Positions 21,361 through 33,150 of a stretch of DNA of 64,000 nt are shown piece after piece. The notes under the pieces were generated by a model. That model saw only the letters and a program-made list of their open reading frames with translations. It was not told where the DNA came from and did not search any database. The stretch lies in assembly GCA_018340375.1 (NCBI GenBank), contig JAFFJZ010000014.1:6014001-6078000 (forward strand), in the 5' to 3' direction. Each line of letters begins with the position of its first letter. Position 1 is the stretch's first letter. The stretch is from Gonatopus flavifemur (lineage: Eukaryota; Arthropoda; Insecta; Hymenoptera; Dryinidae). The position numbers were made by a program, and so were the translations under genes.

Positions 21361-23986
21361 ATTTCTCCAATAGTGGTGATTTTTAAATCAAACGGGGACA
21401 TTAGAATTTGCGTGGATAGACAGAGAGCAAATGAGGCCATCAAGCGCGAAAACTATCCACTACCTCATTTTGATAGTTTCATGACAAAATTAAGGAAGGC
21501 CAAATATATAAATGTTGAAATACTTTACAAGACTAGATTAAGTCAATGGATACCACCAATTAGAGCTTGATGAAGAAAGCCGCCCGATTACCACCTTCAT
21601 CACACATAAAGGGATGTTTAGGTACAAGAGATTGTTATTTGGGGTAAACTCAGCTCCAGAGATTTTCCAACGCATTTTCGAAGAATCACTAGCACCCTAC
21701 AAAAACTGCTTAAACTACATCGACGACATAATTGTTTTTGGGGAAACCGAAGAAGAACACGACCTACAATCGAAACAGGTGTTGGAAATACTTCAAAATA
21801 ATAATATCACCCTAAATCAAGGAAAGAGCCAGCCTGATTAAAGTCCAGAATTTAGAATTTCTTGCGCATAAACTATCCCCAAATGGCATCGAAGCAGACG
21901 AAAGTAAGATCAAAGCTATCCTTGATTTCCGAACACCAAATTCAAAAGAGGAGATCAGAAGTTTTTTGGGACTTGTAACATACTTAGGAAAATTCATTCC
22001 AGACCTAGCGAGTACGACAGAACCACTAAGACAATTGATTCAACAGAGCATCGAATTCACCTGGACAGCGGTGCATCAACAAGCTTTTGAGAAACTGAAA
22101 GAAGGTTTGGCTAAACTACCAACACTAGCTTATTTCGACCCGAATCGGAGAACGCGATTGATAGCCGATGCCAGCCCAGTTGCACTAGGGGCAGTGTTAA
22201 TTCAGTTTGATGACCAGACACCCAGACTCCGAAGTTGAAAGATGCTACTCGCAAACTGAAAAGGAAAGTCTTGCGTTAGTGTGGGGGATGGAGCGTTTTT
22301 ACTACCACTTAGCGGGATTGTATTTTGAATTGGTCACAGACCATAAACCCCTCGAAACAATGTTTAAGCCAACATCTAAACCACCAGCCAGAATCGGAAG
22401 ATGGCTTTTACGACTACAATCATTCAAATTCAAGGTTATATATCGCCCCGGTAGAGGAAATATTGCAGATTCATTGTCAAGATTATGCGAACCGAGGATC
22501 GATAAATCATATGACAGTGGGAATGAGCAACACATCCGTTCGTTGATTGAAGCGACAGTCCCAAAAGCTGTGAACATCTCTCGAATAATCAATGAAAGTC
22601 GAAGAGACGAACAATTGCAGAATGTGATAAACAGAATCGAGGAAGAGTCGTGGGGAACCGCAAATAAAAATCCTTATTTCCCATTTCGAATGGAGTTAAC
22701 AGCGGTAGGACCCATGGTACTAAGAGGGAATCGTATAGTGATACCGGAATCTCTCCGACCACACATTTTGAAATTGGCTCAAGAAGGCCATCCGGGAGAA
22801 ACTGTCATGAAGCGACGTCTTCGGGCGGAAGTATGGTGGCCATCGATAGACGAAGAAGCAGAAAGATACGTTAAATCCTGTCGTAATTGCTCATTGGTGT
22901 CAAGACCTAGCTATCCCCCACCAATGACAAGGCACTCATTCCCGGATGGCTCATGGCAGTGTTTAGCTATGGACTTGATGAAGGCAGCACCAATACCAGA
23001 AGAAATACTGGTGATTATTGATTATTATTCGCGATACCAAGGAATCAAGTTCATTAAGCCGTCAACTTCAGCTATTATTATCGAACAATCGGAAGAAATG
23101 TTTTGTCGACTCGGTATCCCTAGCTCAATAAGGACCGACAATGGAAAACAATTCACAAGCAAAGAGTTTACCAAATATTGCGAAACTAACGGTATCAAAA
23201 TAATACATACACCACCTTACTGGCCTCAAGCCAATGAAGAAGTAGAAAATATAAATCGATCAATCCTAAAGAGGTTGCAAATTAGTTATGCAGCAAATAG
23301 AGATTATAAAACGGAGTTGCAGGAATTCACGTTGATGTATAACGTAACGCCGCATGGGACGACGGGGAAGACACCATCGGAACTTCTGTATGGTCGAAAC
23401 ATCAGAGGTACAATTCCATCCATCAAAGATCTAACAAGTGAAGAACAGGACGCAGAAGCATATGAACAAGATCTAGTAAATAAAAGCCCAAGGGGAAGAG
23501 GGAGAAGACAAGATAAGGGGGGCACGAGTAACCGACATCAAGGAGGGAGATAAAGTGGTAGTTAAGAACGTACTACTACCTCACAAACTAATGAATACTT
23601 TTGGAAACGAAATTTATGAAGTACAACAACGAGTAGGAAATGAACTAACGCTGGAGGGATCAAAACACACAATACGACGACATATAAGCCATGTTAAGGA
23701 AGTTTCAGAGACGGAGGATTACAGCGGGCCAGCCGTTCCAGCCATGGGAATACCACAGCAGGCCGCTGGCTCCAAACATCAAGGAGAGATGAAAGCAGCA
23801 TCGGGTGATTACGAGGGACTCGTCAAGGACCACACAATCCTTGATCAAGCCTGCAACCGGAAATCAATACAACATCTCGAACTCGGGAGAAAGGAAGGGA
23901 TGTGGAGAACGGTTCCGGAGGAGGATGGCGGGCGAGTGGGGGATGCACCGGAGGAGGGATCGATCGAGGGCCCTACCGAGGCGTAA
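21361..23986 (+). pseudogene. Gypsy pol: RT, RNase H, integrase (frameshifted)
   Basis: The order is RT (GDIRICVD; KGMFRYKRL at 21613; the YIDD active site at 21718), the connection LGLVTYLGKF (21969), RNase H (RLIADASP at 22157; TEKESLALVWG; TDHKPLE at 22337), the integrase zinc region ending CRNC (22880), and the integrase core with D residues in LAMDLM and RTDNG and E in ANEEVENINR (23235). Frame breaks occur near 21530, 21835, 22235 and 23520. The active-site residues I can see are all present, so decay looks like a few indels in an otherwise conserved gene. The final frame runs into the 3' LTR and stops at 23986. Confidence 0.9.
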
Positions 23987-24117
23987 CCGGTTGAGCAGTT
24001 CAGTTAGTGTTGTCATATTAATTGTAAGCATACGGCCACAGATGATAAAGTAACACATGAGATGAATTGGTTTATTCATTCATTGCGGAGCCTCTATCTG
24101 ACCGAGAGAATACAACA
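23901..24117 (+). repeat. 3' LTR
   Basis: 217 bp, paired with the 5' LTR. It is preceded by a purine-rich tract and followed by the AAATG target duplication. Confidence 0.93.
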
Positions 24118-26550
24118 AAATGGTAAGTTTTGGTAAGTTGCAGGTAGGTGAATTGAATATAAATGTTGAAATTCTTTTTATAATAATGAAAATAGAAAAT
24201 CATAATTTTTGATAACATTTCACTGTTCATCCTAAAATTTTCATAGGTAAATAATACATAACATATTGATGAATTGTAAAATCAATAGGTTAAGCTTTAT
24301 AATGTTAGAAATATAGACTTCAAAAAAAGAAATTAACGTGGTAAATAATGAACCATAATAATTGAAATTCAACAAGAATATCAAATTCTATGTATGAAAA
24401 TTTTTATGTCAAACTCATAAAACAAACCTTTCTTAAATTTCCTACTCAAATCATAAAATTTTCATGTAAACTCCGTTCAAATTCTTCGAAAAACAATTTC
24501 ATTCATATTAAAATAAATGATTTGAAATGTTTGAAACAATTGTCGATGTTTTCTCAGTGAATAATATAGGCAATAATCAATAAATATCAAATTTTCCAAT
24601 TAATATTCAATTTTAAACTATAAATGAGAATTCTCTGGATTATACATTAAGAAAGGGGGATGCATATACACATTGAAAAGAGAGCATAAGTTGAGCATTA
24701 TGCTCAGGAGAAAGGGTAAGTGGGTTGTCCTATTTGAAGAAAATGGAGAATTTTCTTCTCAAGGACAGGCCTACCCTCAGGTGATGCACGAATCCATGCT
24801 TAGACCACTCTCAAATGAAATCTTCAACCAATCTATAATTTTTGCACATCCATAGATTCTCCTGCATGCACCCACCCTTCCACCACCTTCTAATTCTTCC
24901 CCTTCCAAACTAAAAACCGAGTTAAGCTTTGGAAGAGATTCATTTTCGAAATCACTTACTCTCCGACGTTCCTTGAGAACAAATCAAAATTTCAACATCT
25001 TTGCAAGAAACTCTAAACTGACAGGTACTACATCTGTCAGTGGACCCTTCCAAAGCAACAACAGTAGAAACAATTTTCTAACAAACAACTCCCTCTTCGA
25101 AGGAAAAATTTATAAAGAAAATTTGACAGCGTAACCTTGCGAAACCTTGAAATTTGAGTATATTCGAATATTTTAAAAGTGAGTTATCGTGCTTTTCCTC
25201 TTAGTCTCTTAGATTACCTTTTTTGTTGACACTTCAGTGAGTTTAATTTGACGATTTCCAAAATTTAGGACAAATTATAGAATTCTTTTTGTGTGGTGCG
25301 AAAATTCAAATTGTATAGTTCATTTAATCAAAGTGATTAACCAGAGTTTTGATATACCCTTTCCTTCCTCCTTCTTTCAGTGGATGCTGAGGTCGCTAGA
25401 CAAATTTTACATTTAGAGAATATTGCCCAAGCCGCCAAGGAAAGGTTACAATTGAAGTCTCAGCACATAAGTGCAGATACTCTTCCTCCTCCAGGAAAAA
25501 AGGGAAATACATTTTTTAAAAACTTGAGAAAGGACAAAAACACTATTCAGGAATCTTCTGAGAAATTGAAACATTTAAAGTTGTTTTCTGAATGTCAAAA
25601 AAGTAGAAGTCACTCAATTGGCAACCCTCGATCCCCTACAGAGGGAGAAATCCCTTGCGAAACCTTGTATAAAGATGTCAAATGTTCAAATTGTAAAACT
25701 AGATTCAAACCCTTTTGAATTCAAATAGATTCACCTTAAACACCCCATCTATCCTGATGTCCTTTTCCTATCTGAACATGATGATGAAAAGCGATGATTA
25801 ATGAATTTCTATTCGTGCTGGAAGAATTCATCGTGGAACTGAATGTTCATTTCCCTTTTCAAAATCCCCTATTTGATGTCAGAAACTGACAGAAAATGAC
25901 AGAAATCAGTCGAAAGTGATTAAAAGCATTGAACTATCATTTTTTTTCATCAATATTTAAGCACATTTGTTAACCCCCAGAGCTATATTTCGTAACCTTT
26001 TTTTCCTTCTATATTTTATGAACTATTTCCTCTCCTATTTAGTTATGCAGAACAACTCTTTTCATGCATGTTAATGACAACTTCCACGCCAAATTCCTAC
26101 TGAGGAACCCTCCGAAGATATGCCTGTGAAGTTTTCTTTCTTTTCACATCAAACTAACTCTTCGTTTTTCAACTAACTCATTCTAAAAATCTTGAGAAAT
26201 GAAATTGACAACCAAATTGCCACCCAACTTCTCTTTCTCTTCACAAATTAATTGTAATTCACAATTTTCACTTCTCGAGAAACCAAAATGTAAAGAATAA
26301 ATTCATCTAAGGAAGTAAAATAACCTTGATAACTAAGGTCCCCATTCTGAATGTATCCCATAAAGTTTTGGAATATATGTTTTGTACATTTCAGCACTAA
26401 GACGGAGTAATTTTCATCTGACGACATCCTCTCCCCAGTCTTTGTCTAGACTCAGATTTCCAGCTGAAGTGGGGTTAAACTAGGGAGTATCAGACTCGAT
26501 GATCTGATATTCTCCCTGAAATACTGACCGAACGTTGCAGAGAAAGAATG
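24118..26550 (+). repeat. Duplicated host-gene segment, main piece
   Basis: This is collinear with about 40985-43290. Shared landmarks are TTCTCAAGGACAGGCCTACC (24755), TCCTGCATGCACCCACCCTT (24862), an exon with a coiled-coil start (25381) and a CCCCAGTCTTTGTCTAG block (26430) that is CCCCAGTCCTTGTCTAG at 43191. It represents a paralogous copy of the host gene region, ending about where the foldback element begins at 26895. Confidence 0.85.
25381..25718 (+). CDS. Paralogous coiled-coil exon of host gene (copy 1)
   Basis: The exon is preceded by a strong polypyrimidine tract and CAG acceptor (CTTCTTTCAG, ending 25380). It opens TG-GAT-GCT, the same split-codon phase as the exons at 42173 and 44042. 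The product starts with a helical segment (DAEVARQILHLENIAQAAKE) and then SADTLPPPGKKG and a charged helix. The paralog at 42173 reads SGTLPSPGPARR at the equivalent place. A CSNCKTRFKPF segment precedes the TGA at 25718. The true exon end is unclear because no strong donor lies before the stop. Confidence 0.55.
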
Positions 26551-26631
26551 TTTCTATACTTTTGACGGAACAATCCGCATAACCTGTATATGATGATTGA
26601 AATATATAATTCAGTATTATTGAAATTCATG

Positions 26632-26909
26632 AATTGGTTTCAGATATTAACATGGATCATAAAACGGGCAAAAGAAAAATCTCTTCCAGACATCGCAGAC
26701 GATTGGCACAGCAGCACACTCAGGAGGATTCACGATTTCTGTCTATGTGTCATTCCACTGCTTCTCAAAGTTCCAGATCTCCACCACGTGCATGCAACAG
26801 TGAGACTTTGGAATGTGAGGTTTCACAATCACCGGATCTAGGAAATGCATGCATCCCTCTCAGCGAAGAATCAGTAGATTCTGCAAAGGGAGGATTCTAT
26901 GATCAATAG
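26632..26909 (+). CDS. Exon-like ORF of the duplicated gene, 3' end lost
   Basis: The ORF follows a GGTTTCAG acceptor. It encodes a basic N-terminal stretch (HKTGKRKISSRHRRR) followed by a Ser-rich segment. The reading frame ends in a TAG at about 26909, which already lies inside the inverted-repeat element starting near 26895. The downstream exons (a DUF4806-type domain in the other copy) were therefore probably cut off by that insertion. I cannot assign a function. Confidence 0.4.
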
Positions 26910-27606
26910 TTTTCGAGAAAAAAAATGAAAACTACCTATTTTTTTCGTACTAGAATCGATTGTTCTTCAATCTTAAACTCGCCGTCACTCCGTCAGTTTT
27001 CAACGTATCAAGAGAAATCTTGCAGATTCTGATTCGTAAGACTTCCCTGATGACAACAACCTTTGGAGAATTCGTAACAGTTGATAACAAATTGATGAAT
27101 TTTAAATTCGAAGTAAAAACCACGTTTTGAACGCTTTGCAGGGGAGCACAGTGGGCCAGATTACACTAAGAACTGGCCAAAATTCGAAATGTCTGCAAAA
27201 TCGTTCGAAACCTAGTGTACAAGGGTTTTTGGGGTCGCTGATCACGAAACTGGCATCAAATTTTGAAAATTCAAAATGGCGGATTGAATATGGCGGATGG
27301 AAAATTCAAAATACAGCGAACTTCCTCAAAACTCTTCCCCCATGGGTTTCTGAGGTCGCCGATTACGAATCTGGAATCAGATTTTGAAAATTCAATATGG
27401 AGGATCCAATATGGTGGATGTAAAATTCGAATTTCATCAAATCTCCTTGCAATTCTTCACTCAAGGATTCTCAGATTCGTGGATTACGAATTTGGGTGAT
27501 TGATTATGAATCTGAAATTGGATTCCAAAATTCAGATGGATATGCTCTACTTTTGGCATCACCCAGAAGCAACGACGTGGACATAGTAGATGTCTGCTTC
27601 CTTCGA

Positions 27607-27858
27607 GGTGCTAGATTATCGTGAGTCCCTTTGCCTCTCACAAATCGGGGTGCTTGATTATCGTGAGTCCCCTTGCCTCTCACGAATCGGGGTGCTTGAT
27701 TATCGTGAGTCCCCTCGCCTCTCACGAATCGGGGTGCTTGATTATCGTGAGTCCCCTTGCCTCTCACAAATCGGGGTGCTAGATTATCGTGAGTCCCCTT
27801 GCCTCTCACAAATCGGGGTGCTTGATTATCGTGAGTCCCCTTGCCTCTCACGAATGAT
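27607..27858. repeat. Tandem repeat, six units of 42 bp
   Basis: Units start at 27607, 27649, 27691, 27733, 27775 and 27817 (GGTGCTTGATTATCGTGAGT and so on). The length is a multiple of three, so both strands stay open. The plus strand repeats GVLDYRESPCLSRI and the minus strand RFVRGKGTHDNQAP. No promoter or other coding evidence supports a protein. It lies inside the Transib element, downstream of the transposase. Confidence 0.9.
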
Positions 27859-28102
27859 TAATGTTATAACAAAAATATACTTCATCCCAACATTCGCCAA
27901 AAATCAAAATATGGTTAGAATCGTTTCCGATTTTTTGTGTCAGGGTTTCTGGGGTCGTTGATGACAGATCTGCAATCAAAATTTGGGAATTCAAAATGGC
28001 TATCCTAATATGTCGGACTGAAATTTGATAAACCACTGAATTTCCTGGAAATTCTGGACTCGTGAGTTTGCGAAAGTGCTGATACTGAATCCCACCGCCA
28101 TG

Positions 28103-30239
28103 TCAGTTTTCATCGTCTTCAGTATCAGTTAATTCAACATTGTCCAAAACATTATCGAACTCAATCAAGAGATCAGTCGACTCTCCAGAATCCTCACTCT
28201 CCTCATCTTCTCTCCCCTCCACTAAGACTATGGGGACTGCAAATAGGTGCATCATTTGTGCCGGAAGAGCGGGAGATCTATGTTTGTTTATACGATGTTT
28301 CAGGTTGATGGTTGATATTATAGGATCTGATGAATCTATTGATCCACAGTACATATCCTCGAGATTGTTCAACCTACTGCGTTTCCTGCTGTGGAATGTT
28401 CTGAAATTCTTATATTCTTTATTTCTCGTCTCTGAAGCCTGTTCGCTGAGCATACCCAGTGGTAAAGGAGCAGATCGCACAATATCTCCTCCATGGATGA
28501 CGATTTTGTGAAGAGTCGCAGGCATAGGATACCAAGGATATAGGGAAACGTACCGTTCAGCAGTCGCCAAGCAGTACTCCTTGAAAGGGATTATATTGAT
28601 CGGAAAATGAGAAGATAAAGCGATCAATATCGTTCTGAAGCAAATCAGTAGCTTTTCGTCTAAATCTGAACAATCTGCCAAAACCTTTGGATCTTGGAAG
28701 GCTCTTCGCGCAGTATTTCCATCATTGGTATTACCGGAACCACCGGGTTTTGGTTTATCTACTCTTAAGCCTAATCTTTGCCAAAGTCGGTTCTGAATTT
28801 CAATCTTCCTTTCATTGCGCAGTGCCTTATCAGCTTGAGATCTTATTCGATATTTTTTTACCGGAAGTCCATACAAAATGTGTGGACAGCATTCTAATAT
28901 TCTTATCCGAGCATGAAGGGGGCTCACTCCATAAATCGATGATCCAGGGTTGGGAGAGAATGTGAAGTTTTTCATGTTGGATTAATCATCGAATGATTTC
29001 GGAGTTTTATGACAAATTGGGCAAGATTGCATAGACTCAGTGCCTGTTATAATACTGAGGACTTTACCGTCTATCAGAGTCATGAATGAGGCAAAATTTA
29101 TTTTTAGACGACAATCTTGTAATACAATTCCTTGAGTTTGTAATTCCTGTATCTGTTCTTCAATATTTAGTTTCTGATTCATGATGACCTCATTTGATTC
29201 TTTCGTGGATTCAAATTTGATGGGTCGACAGAATCTGGAAGACTGTGGGTACCTGATTATCCCATAATATTACATCATTTCCAGTGGACAATCTCAATGG
29301 AATTAGCGTTGTCGCAAACAAATTTTCGTCATTCAGATGACCGTTTCCATTCGAGTATTGCTGTTTATAAGCTGAATACCCACTACTCCCATCGAACCCC
29401 CATGAGCATAACAGTACTGCTTCAATTTCTGATTGATTGCAACTCCTACTATATTGGAGTATAACTTCCTCTTGCATGCTAGCAATTCTACCAGGAGTAT
29501 GGTTCAACAAACTTTGCAGAGGAATTTCAGCTACAGTCTCTTCAATCGAGATAGAATCTTAAGGTGGTCTGCATTTTTGTTTCGCTTCTCTTACGGAATT
29601 ATACGCGGGCCAAATGTCCGCTTCACTTGATCTACATGCTAACCGCATGTTTGTGTAGACCGATTCAGAAAGTGAATTATCCAGTATGAAAACAAGAGCT
29701 TCATCAGGTGTCTTCTTTATTATCGAATTTGATTGTGCGTTCAAATTGGAAACAGGAAATATTCGAGCTTCCTTGACATGTGAGCGTCTCGCAGCATAAC
29801 AGGATGCAGCTAAAAGTTTGTGAGGATCGTGATCTTCTCGAGCACTTGTGTTTGCTGCTTCTCGTCGCTTAGACCGTTGTGATTTGTCTACAAATGGAAT
29901 GGGTGGACGACCAGGATTGGTGCGCTGATCATCATTGATTTGATTTGAATTTTCTTTTTCTACCAGTTTAAATGTCCCAACTGTAAACTCGGCGTCCAAC
30001 CACATTTTATTGTTCCATAGGAATCGACTTTCCATTCGTTTTGATTCATTCCATTTCGTGTTGCGTTTAGATCTCAAATCAGTCACAGAATGTTGCAATT
30101 TCTTCAAATCATCAGATGCAAGTTGATCAATATTAATTCTTACTTTCTCAAGAATATACATGACAGCAGCATGTGTTTCTTCATCATCAGCTCTGTTAGG
30201 CATGAAACAAAGGACTTCGCGTTTGGTGATCGGAGCCAT
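28103..30239 (-). pseudogene. Transib transposase (RAG1-related), broken
   Basis: It starts at an ATG at 30239. In order it shows an N-terminal domain, a CSWGFDGSSGYSAYKQ block (about 29400, first catalytic Asp), RFCRPIKF, a MTLIDGKVL block (about 29070), CPICHKTP (zinc-like, about 29010), PLHARIRILE (28910), NTNDGNTARRAF (28730), YPWYPMPATLHKIVIH (28530) and SEQASETRNKEYKNF (28440, containing the presumed catalytic Glu). The Ser-Glu-x-x-x-Glu/Asn-Lys segment and the preceding His-Lys segment resemble the RAG1 core as I remember it. Breaks are a TAA near 29560, a frameshift near 29240 and a TAA near 28984. The C-terminal acidic tail ends at 28103. The enzyme would cut at the CACAGTG ends. Confidence 0.85.
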
Positions 30240-31836
30240 AGCCTGATGGTAACTGATTCACACATACGAGAACAAAACGACTCAACAATACGGATCTCAC
30301 GGAAATAATAATCTCACGGATATCAAGGAACAAATCCGATTGAGAATGATGTTGAGTTGTATATTAGGTTGGTTAAGTGTATATTAGGTATAATGTTGTG
30401 TTGTAAACGAATTTATATTCTCCAAAGGATGATTCGCTTGAGGGAAAATATGGGCACTTAGTATTGCCGACTGCAAGCCAGGACAAGAGTTATTTGCGAA
30501 CTCAGTAATGGGGATATTTTTGCTGCATTGGTCGCTCTGGTCACTTTCGGATATTTTGGCCTACTGTAGTGAACATATACATTTGTAACATTCAATAAAT
30601 TGAAAACGGGCAAGAGTGGGCAAATTTTTCGTAATTTAGGATAAGAACTGCATTCATTCCCACGTGCAAAAGTCAATTATCAAGCAGTGCCGAGCGGTGC
30701 CATGTGTTTGAAGTCAGTCGAACAACGTAACAACCATAAGCCACATATATATATATACTCATGTATCTTATCACCGAATCATATTCTTGGCAATCATGAA
30801 AATTTGTATAGTTTTGGAATAAATTTTGATTGATAAAGAATCCTGTTTGTAATAATACTTCTGTTCTTTCGTCCGTTAAATGGAATTATATAAATAACTG
30901 GAGTATGATTCTGATACAAAAATTTTCGTATCCAACTCAAGACTATAAGAAAGTTTGTGAACCCCATCACATAAAACTTTCACAACCATTGCAGGCGGGT
31001 ATTCATGTGATAAAATTGTGGTCAAATCATTTCAATTGGATGAATTTTTGGCCACTCTTTCTTGTCTCCTGGCCCACTGTGGGAAGGGGAGTTGGGAGAA
31101 TCTTCGATTTGAGAGGAGTCAAAGCGACAAAGTTGTTCGTCAATGTTCGAAGAAGTTTTCCTGAAATTTTCAGATCAATCGAGTGAAAAATGTGGAAGAT
31201 ATTAAACATTATTTACGATAAACCGTTTCGTTCGTCGCAACCGCAATGCTGTTCGAATAAGATACACGACGCTGGACGCGCGATAATCCTCAAGCGAGGG
31301 TTTTTTGATATTATTCAGCGGAATCTTTGCCGATTTGTATCAAATTTGTTATGTGCATTCGTAACGCATCAGTGAAGCCTATGATTCAGTCCAAATCTTG
31401 CAAAATCACCATTCATCAAATTCATCAGATAAAACATCAACATACGTATCAAACGAGTTCCAAACGGAAAAAAGATGGAGGGAAGTTCGGATTCCAGTGA
31501 ACTTCAACAAGTGACAAAGTTCCTTCTCTATGTTTGATGAAGATTTGGTGAAAATTTGGGAACAAACAGGAAGATATTGAGAATGATATTCTGATGGATG
31601 CAATAATCGGACTTGCGCTCGAAAATCCGTAAAACTATTGTCCAACGCGATGAATTTTACTTGAAATTTCTCCGTCTCCAATCATCATAAAATGAAAAAC
31701 ACGTAGTTGTTGAGAATCGGAATGAGAAGTATTTTTATTTGTCGTGAAAAAAAATGTCCAGTCAAAATTACAAACGTTTATAAGAAAGAGACATAATATG
31801 TGAAGAACGGAAACGTACGTTGAGAGACCAAAATAT

Positions 31837-32480
31837 TCAATTCTTCTCCAATTTAGATTGTATATTGAGAAACATATTTTCAAAGAATGGTTTCGCTTTG
31901 GAGCTCAAGTATCGTACCAAACATTTCAAATCTTTAATTTTTTCCCGCGATATTCCAACTGATGGTGGGGGTGGAGCGTTTTCTAAATCGCTTAAGGTTA
32001 CCGTGTTATCAATCTTAAAACTACGTGGTTTTCCATCATAATCGTCATATACATCGATTTGTCCATTAGGTGCGTACAAAATTCTGACCGCTTTACCAAT
32101 TTGTGAGTTTCTGGGAGTTCTCACTTTGTTTTCAATGATTAATTCAAAATCTTCGGAAGTATAATCTTCTTTTTTGACAACGACGAATGGAGGATTTTTC
32201 GAATCTTCAATCAACTGGATGTAATCGTCTTCCGTTTCTCTTCTCTCGAGTCTCTTCTATTTCTGTCCGTGAGTTTCGAAATTACGGTCGCAATGGCAAT
32301 ATGAGTGCCCACGTACAGGAAATACATGTTCAATTTCTAATTGAAGCTCATTTGCTAGCCTTGACATGAAAATCAACATCACATAGTTTTTGTTCTGTCC
32401 ACCACACGGATCTGAGGGAGGATAAATTTCATTCCTATACTGACACGTTTGACACGTATATTGATGTTTTATCTAACGAA
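31837..32480 (-). pseudogene. Transposase C-terminal fragment of the interrupted element
   Basis: Read from 32480 the frame gives RNEIYPPSDPCGGQNKNYVM (about 32420) and then RGHSYCHCDRNFETHGQK (about 32290) before a stop. A clean ORF then runs 32214-31837 with SKNPPFVVVKK and GISREKIKDLKCLVRYLSS. The last two match RNPSFTIVE and GLSKEKINDVEWLMQYLSS of the element at 12273-13689. This fragment keeps the segment that the other copy has deleted. The N-terminal half is missing. Confidence 0.65.
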
Positions 32481-33150
32481 TTTGATGAATGGTGACTTTG
32501 CAAGATCCGAACTGAATCATGGGCTTCACTGATGCGTTACGAATGCATATAACAAATTTGATACAAATCGGCAAAGATTCCGCTGAATAATATCAAAAAA
32601 CTCTCGGTTGAAAACTATCGCGCGTCCAGCGTCGTGTATCTTAGTTGAACAGCATTGTCGTTGCGACGACCGAGACGGTTTATTGTGGATAATGTTCAAT
32701 ATCTTTCACATTTTCCACTCGATTGATCTGAAAATTCCAGGAAAACTTCTTCGAACATTGACGAACAACTTTGTCGCTTTGACTTCTCTCAAATCGAAAA
32801 TTCTTTCAACTCCCCTTCCCTGCAAAGCGTTCAGAACGTGGTTTTTACTCCGAATTCAAAATTCATCGATTTGTTATTAACTTTCACAAATTTTCCAAAG
32901 ATTGTTGTCATCGGGGAAGTCTTACTAATCAGAATCTGCAAGATTTATCTTGATACGTTGGAAACTGACGGAGTTACGGCGAGTTTGAGATTGAAAAACA
33001 ATCAATTAGTACGAAAAAAATAGGTAGTTTTCATTTTTTTCCTCCAAAACTATTGATCATAGAAAAAAATTGTGAACGGATACTCGTATTGATTTTTCAA
33101 GCCCTATCACCCAGAATTTTTAGTTTGTCAAAATTCCAACTTTTTTTCGA

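Larger units (their letters stand above)
19044..24117 (+). mobile_element. Ty3/gypsy LTR retrotransposon, full length
   Basis: Two 217-bp LTRs (19044-19260 and 23901-24117) both start TGTGGAGAACGG and end TACAACA. A 5-bp target duplication AAATG is present on each side (19039-19043 and 24118-24122). By my count the LTRs differ at about 14 of 217 positions, so the insertion is not very recent. A likely primer-binding site, TTGGCGACGAGGG, follows the left LTR directly. A polypurine tract (GGGAGAAAGGAAGGGA, 23885-23900) abuts the right LTR. The internal region holds one gag and one pol reading frame on the plus strand, with stops and frameshifts. Confidence 0.95.
27147..31081 (-). mobile_element. 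Transib DNA transposon
   Basis: The terminal repeats begin CACAGTGGGCCAG on both ends. A second shared block, TGGCCAAAA(A)TTC, lies about 21 bp further in. The 5-bp flanks are GGGAG (27142-27146) and GGAAG (31082-31086). The intact target GGAAG is visible in the mirror arm near 32825, showing a 5-bp duplication with one later mutation. A CACWRTG end and a 5-bp GC-rich duplication are Transib hallmarks. The transposase is on the minus strand (30239 to 28103). The 3' part contains a 42-bp tandem repeat and copies of the approximately 120-bp module. Confidence 0.9.
26895..33150. mobile_element. Second long-inverted-repeat element (family A-like), interrupted
   Basis: The left arm (26895-27146 continued at 31087-31450) is inverted in the right arm (32452 to about 33070), about 620 bp each. 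Between them lies a minus-strand transposase fragment of the same family as at 12273-13689. The right end resembles the right end of that element (CCTCTTG region, 33150), but the left end is truncated. A Transib element of 3935 bp sits in the left arm. The right arm still shows the uninterrupted target sequence. Confidence 0.75.

Noticed and set aside
27607..27858. CRISPR-like regularly spaced repeat
   Set aside because: Units are contiguous without unique spacers, and the sequence is eukaryotic.
27504..27961. Repetitive protein on either strand across the 42-bp array
   Set aside because: The openness follows from the unit length being a multiple of three. There is no start context or conserved product.
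28140..28965. Plus-strand ORFs at 28140-28511 and 28687-28965
   Set aside because: Antisense shadows of the Transib transposase.
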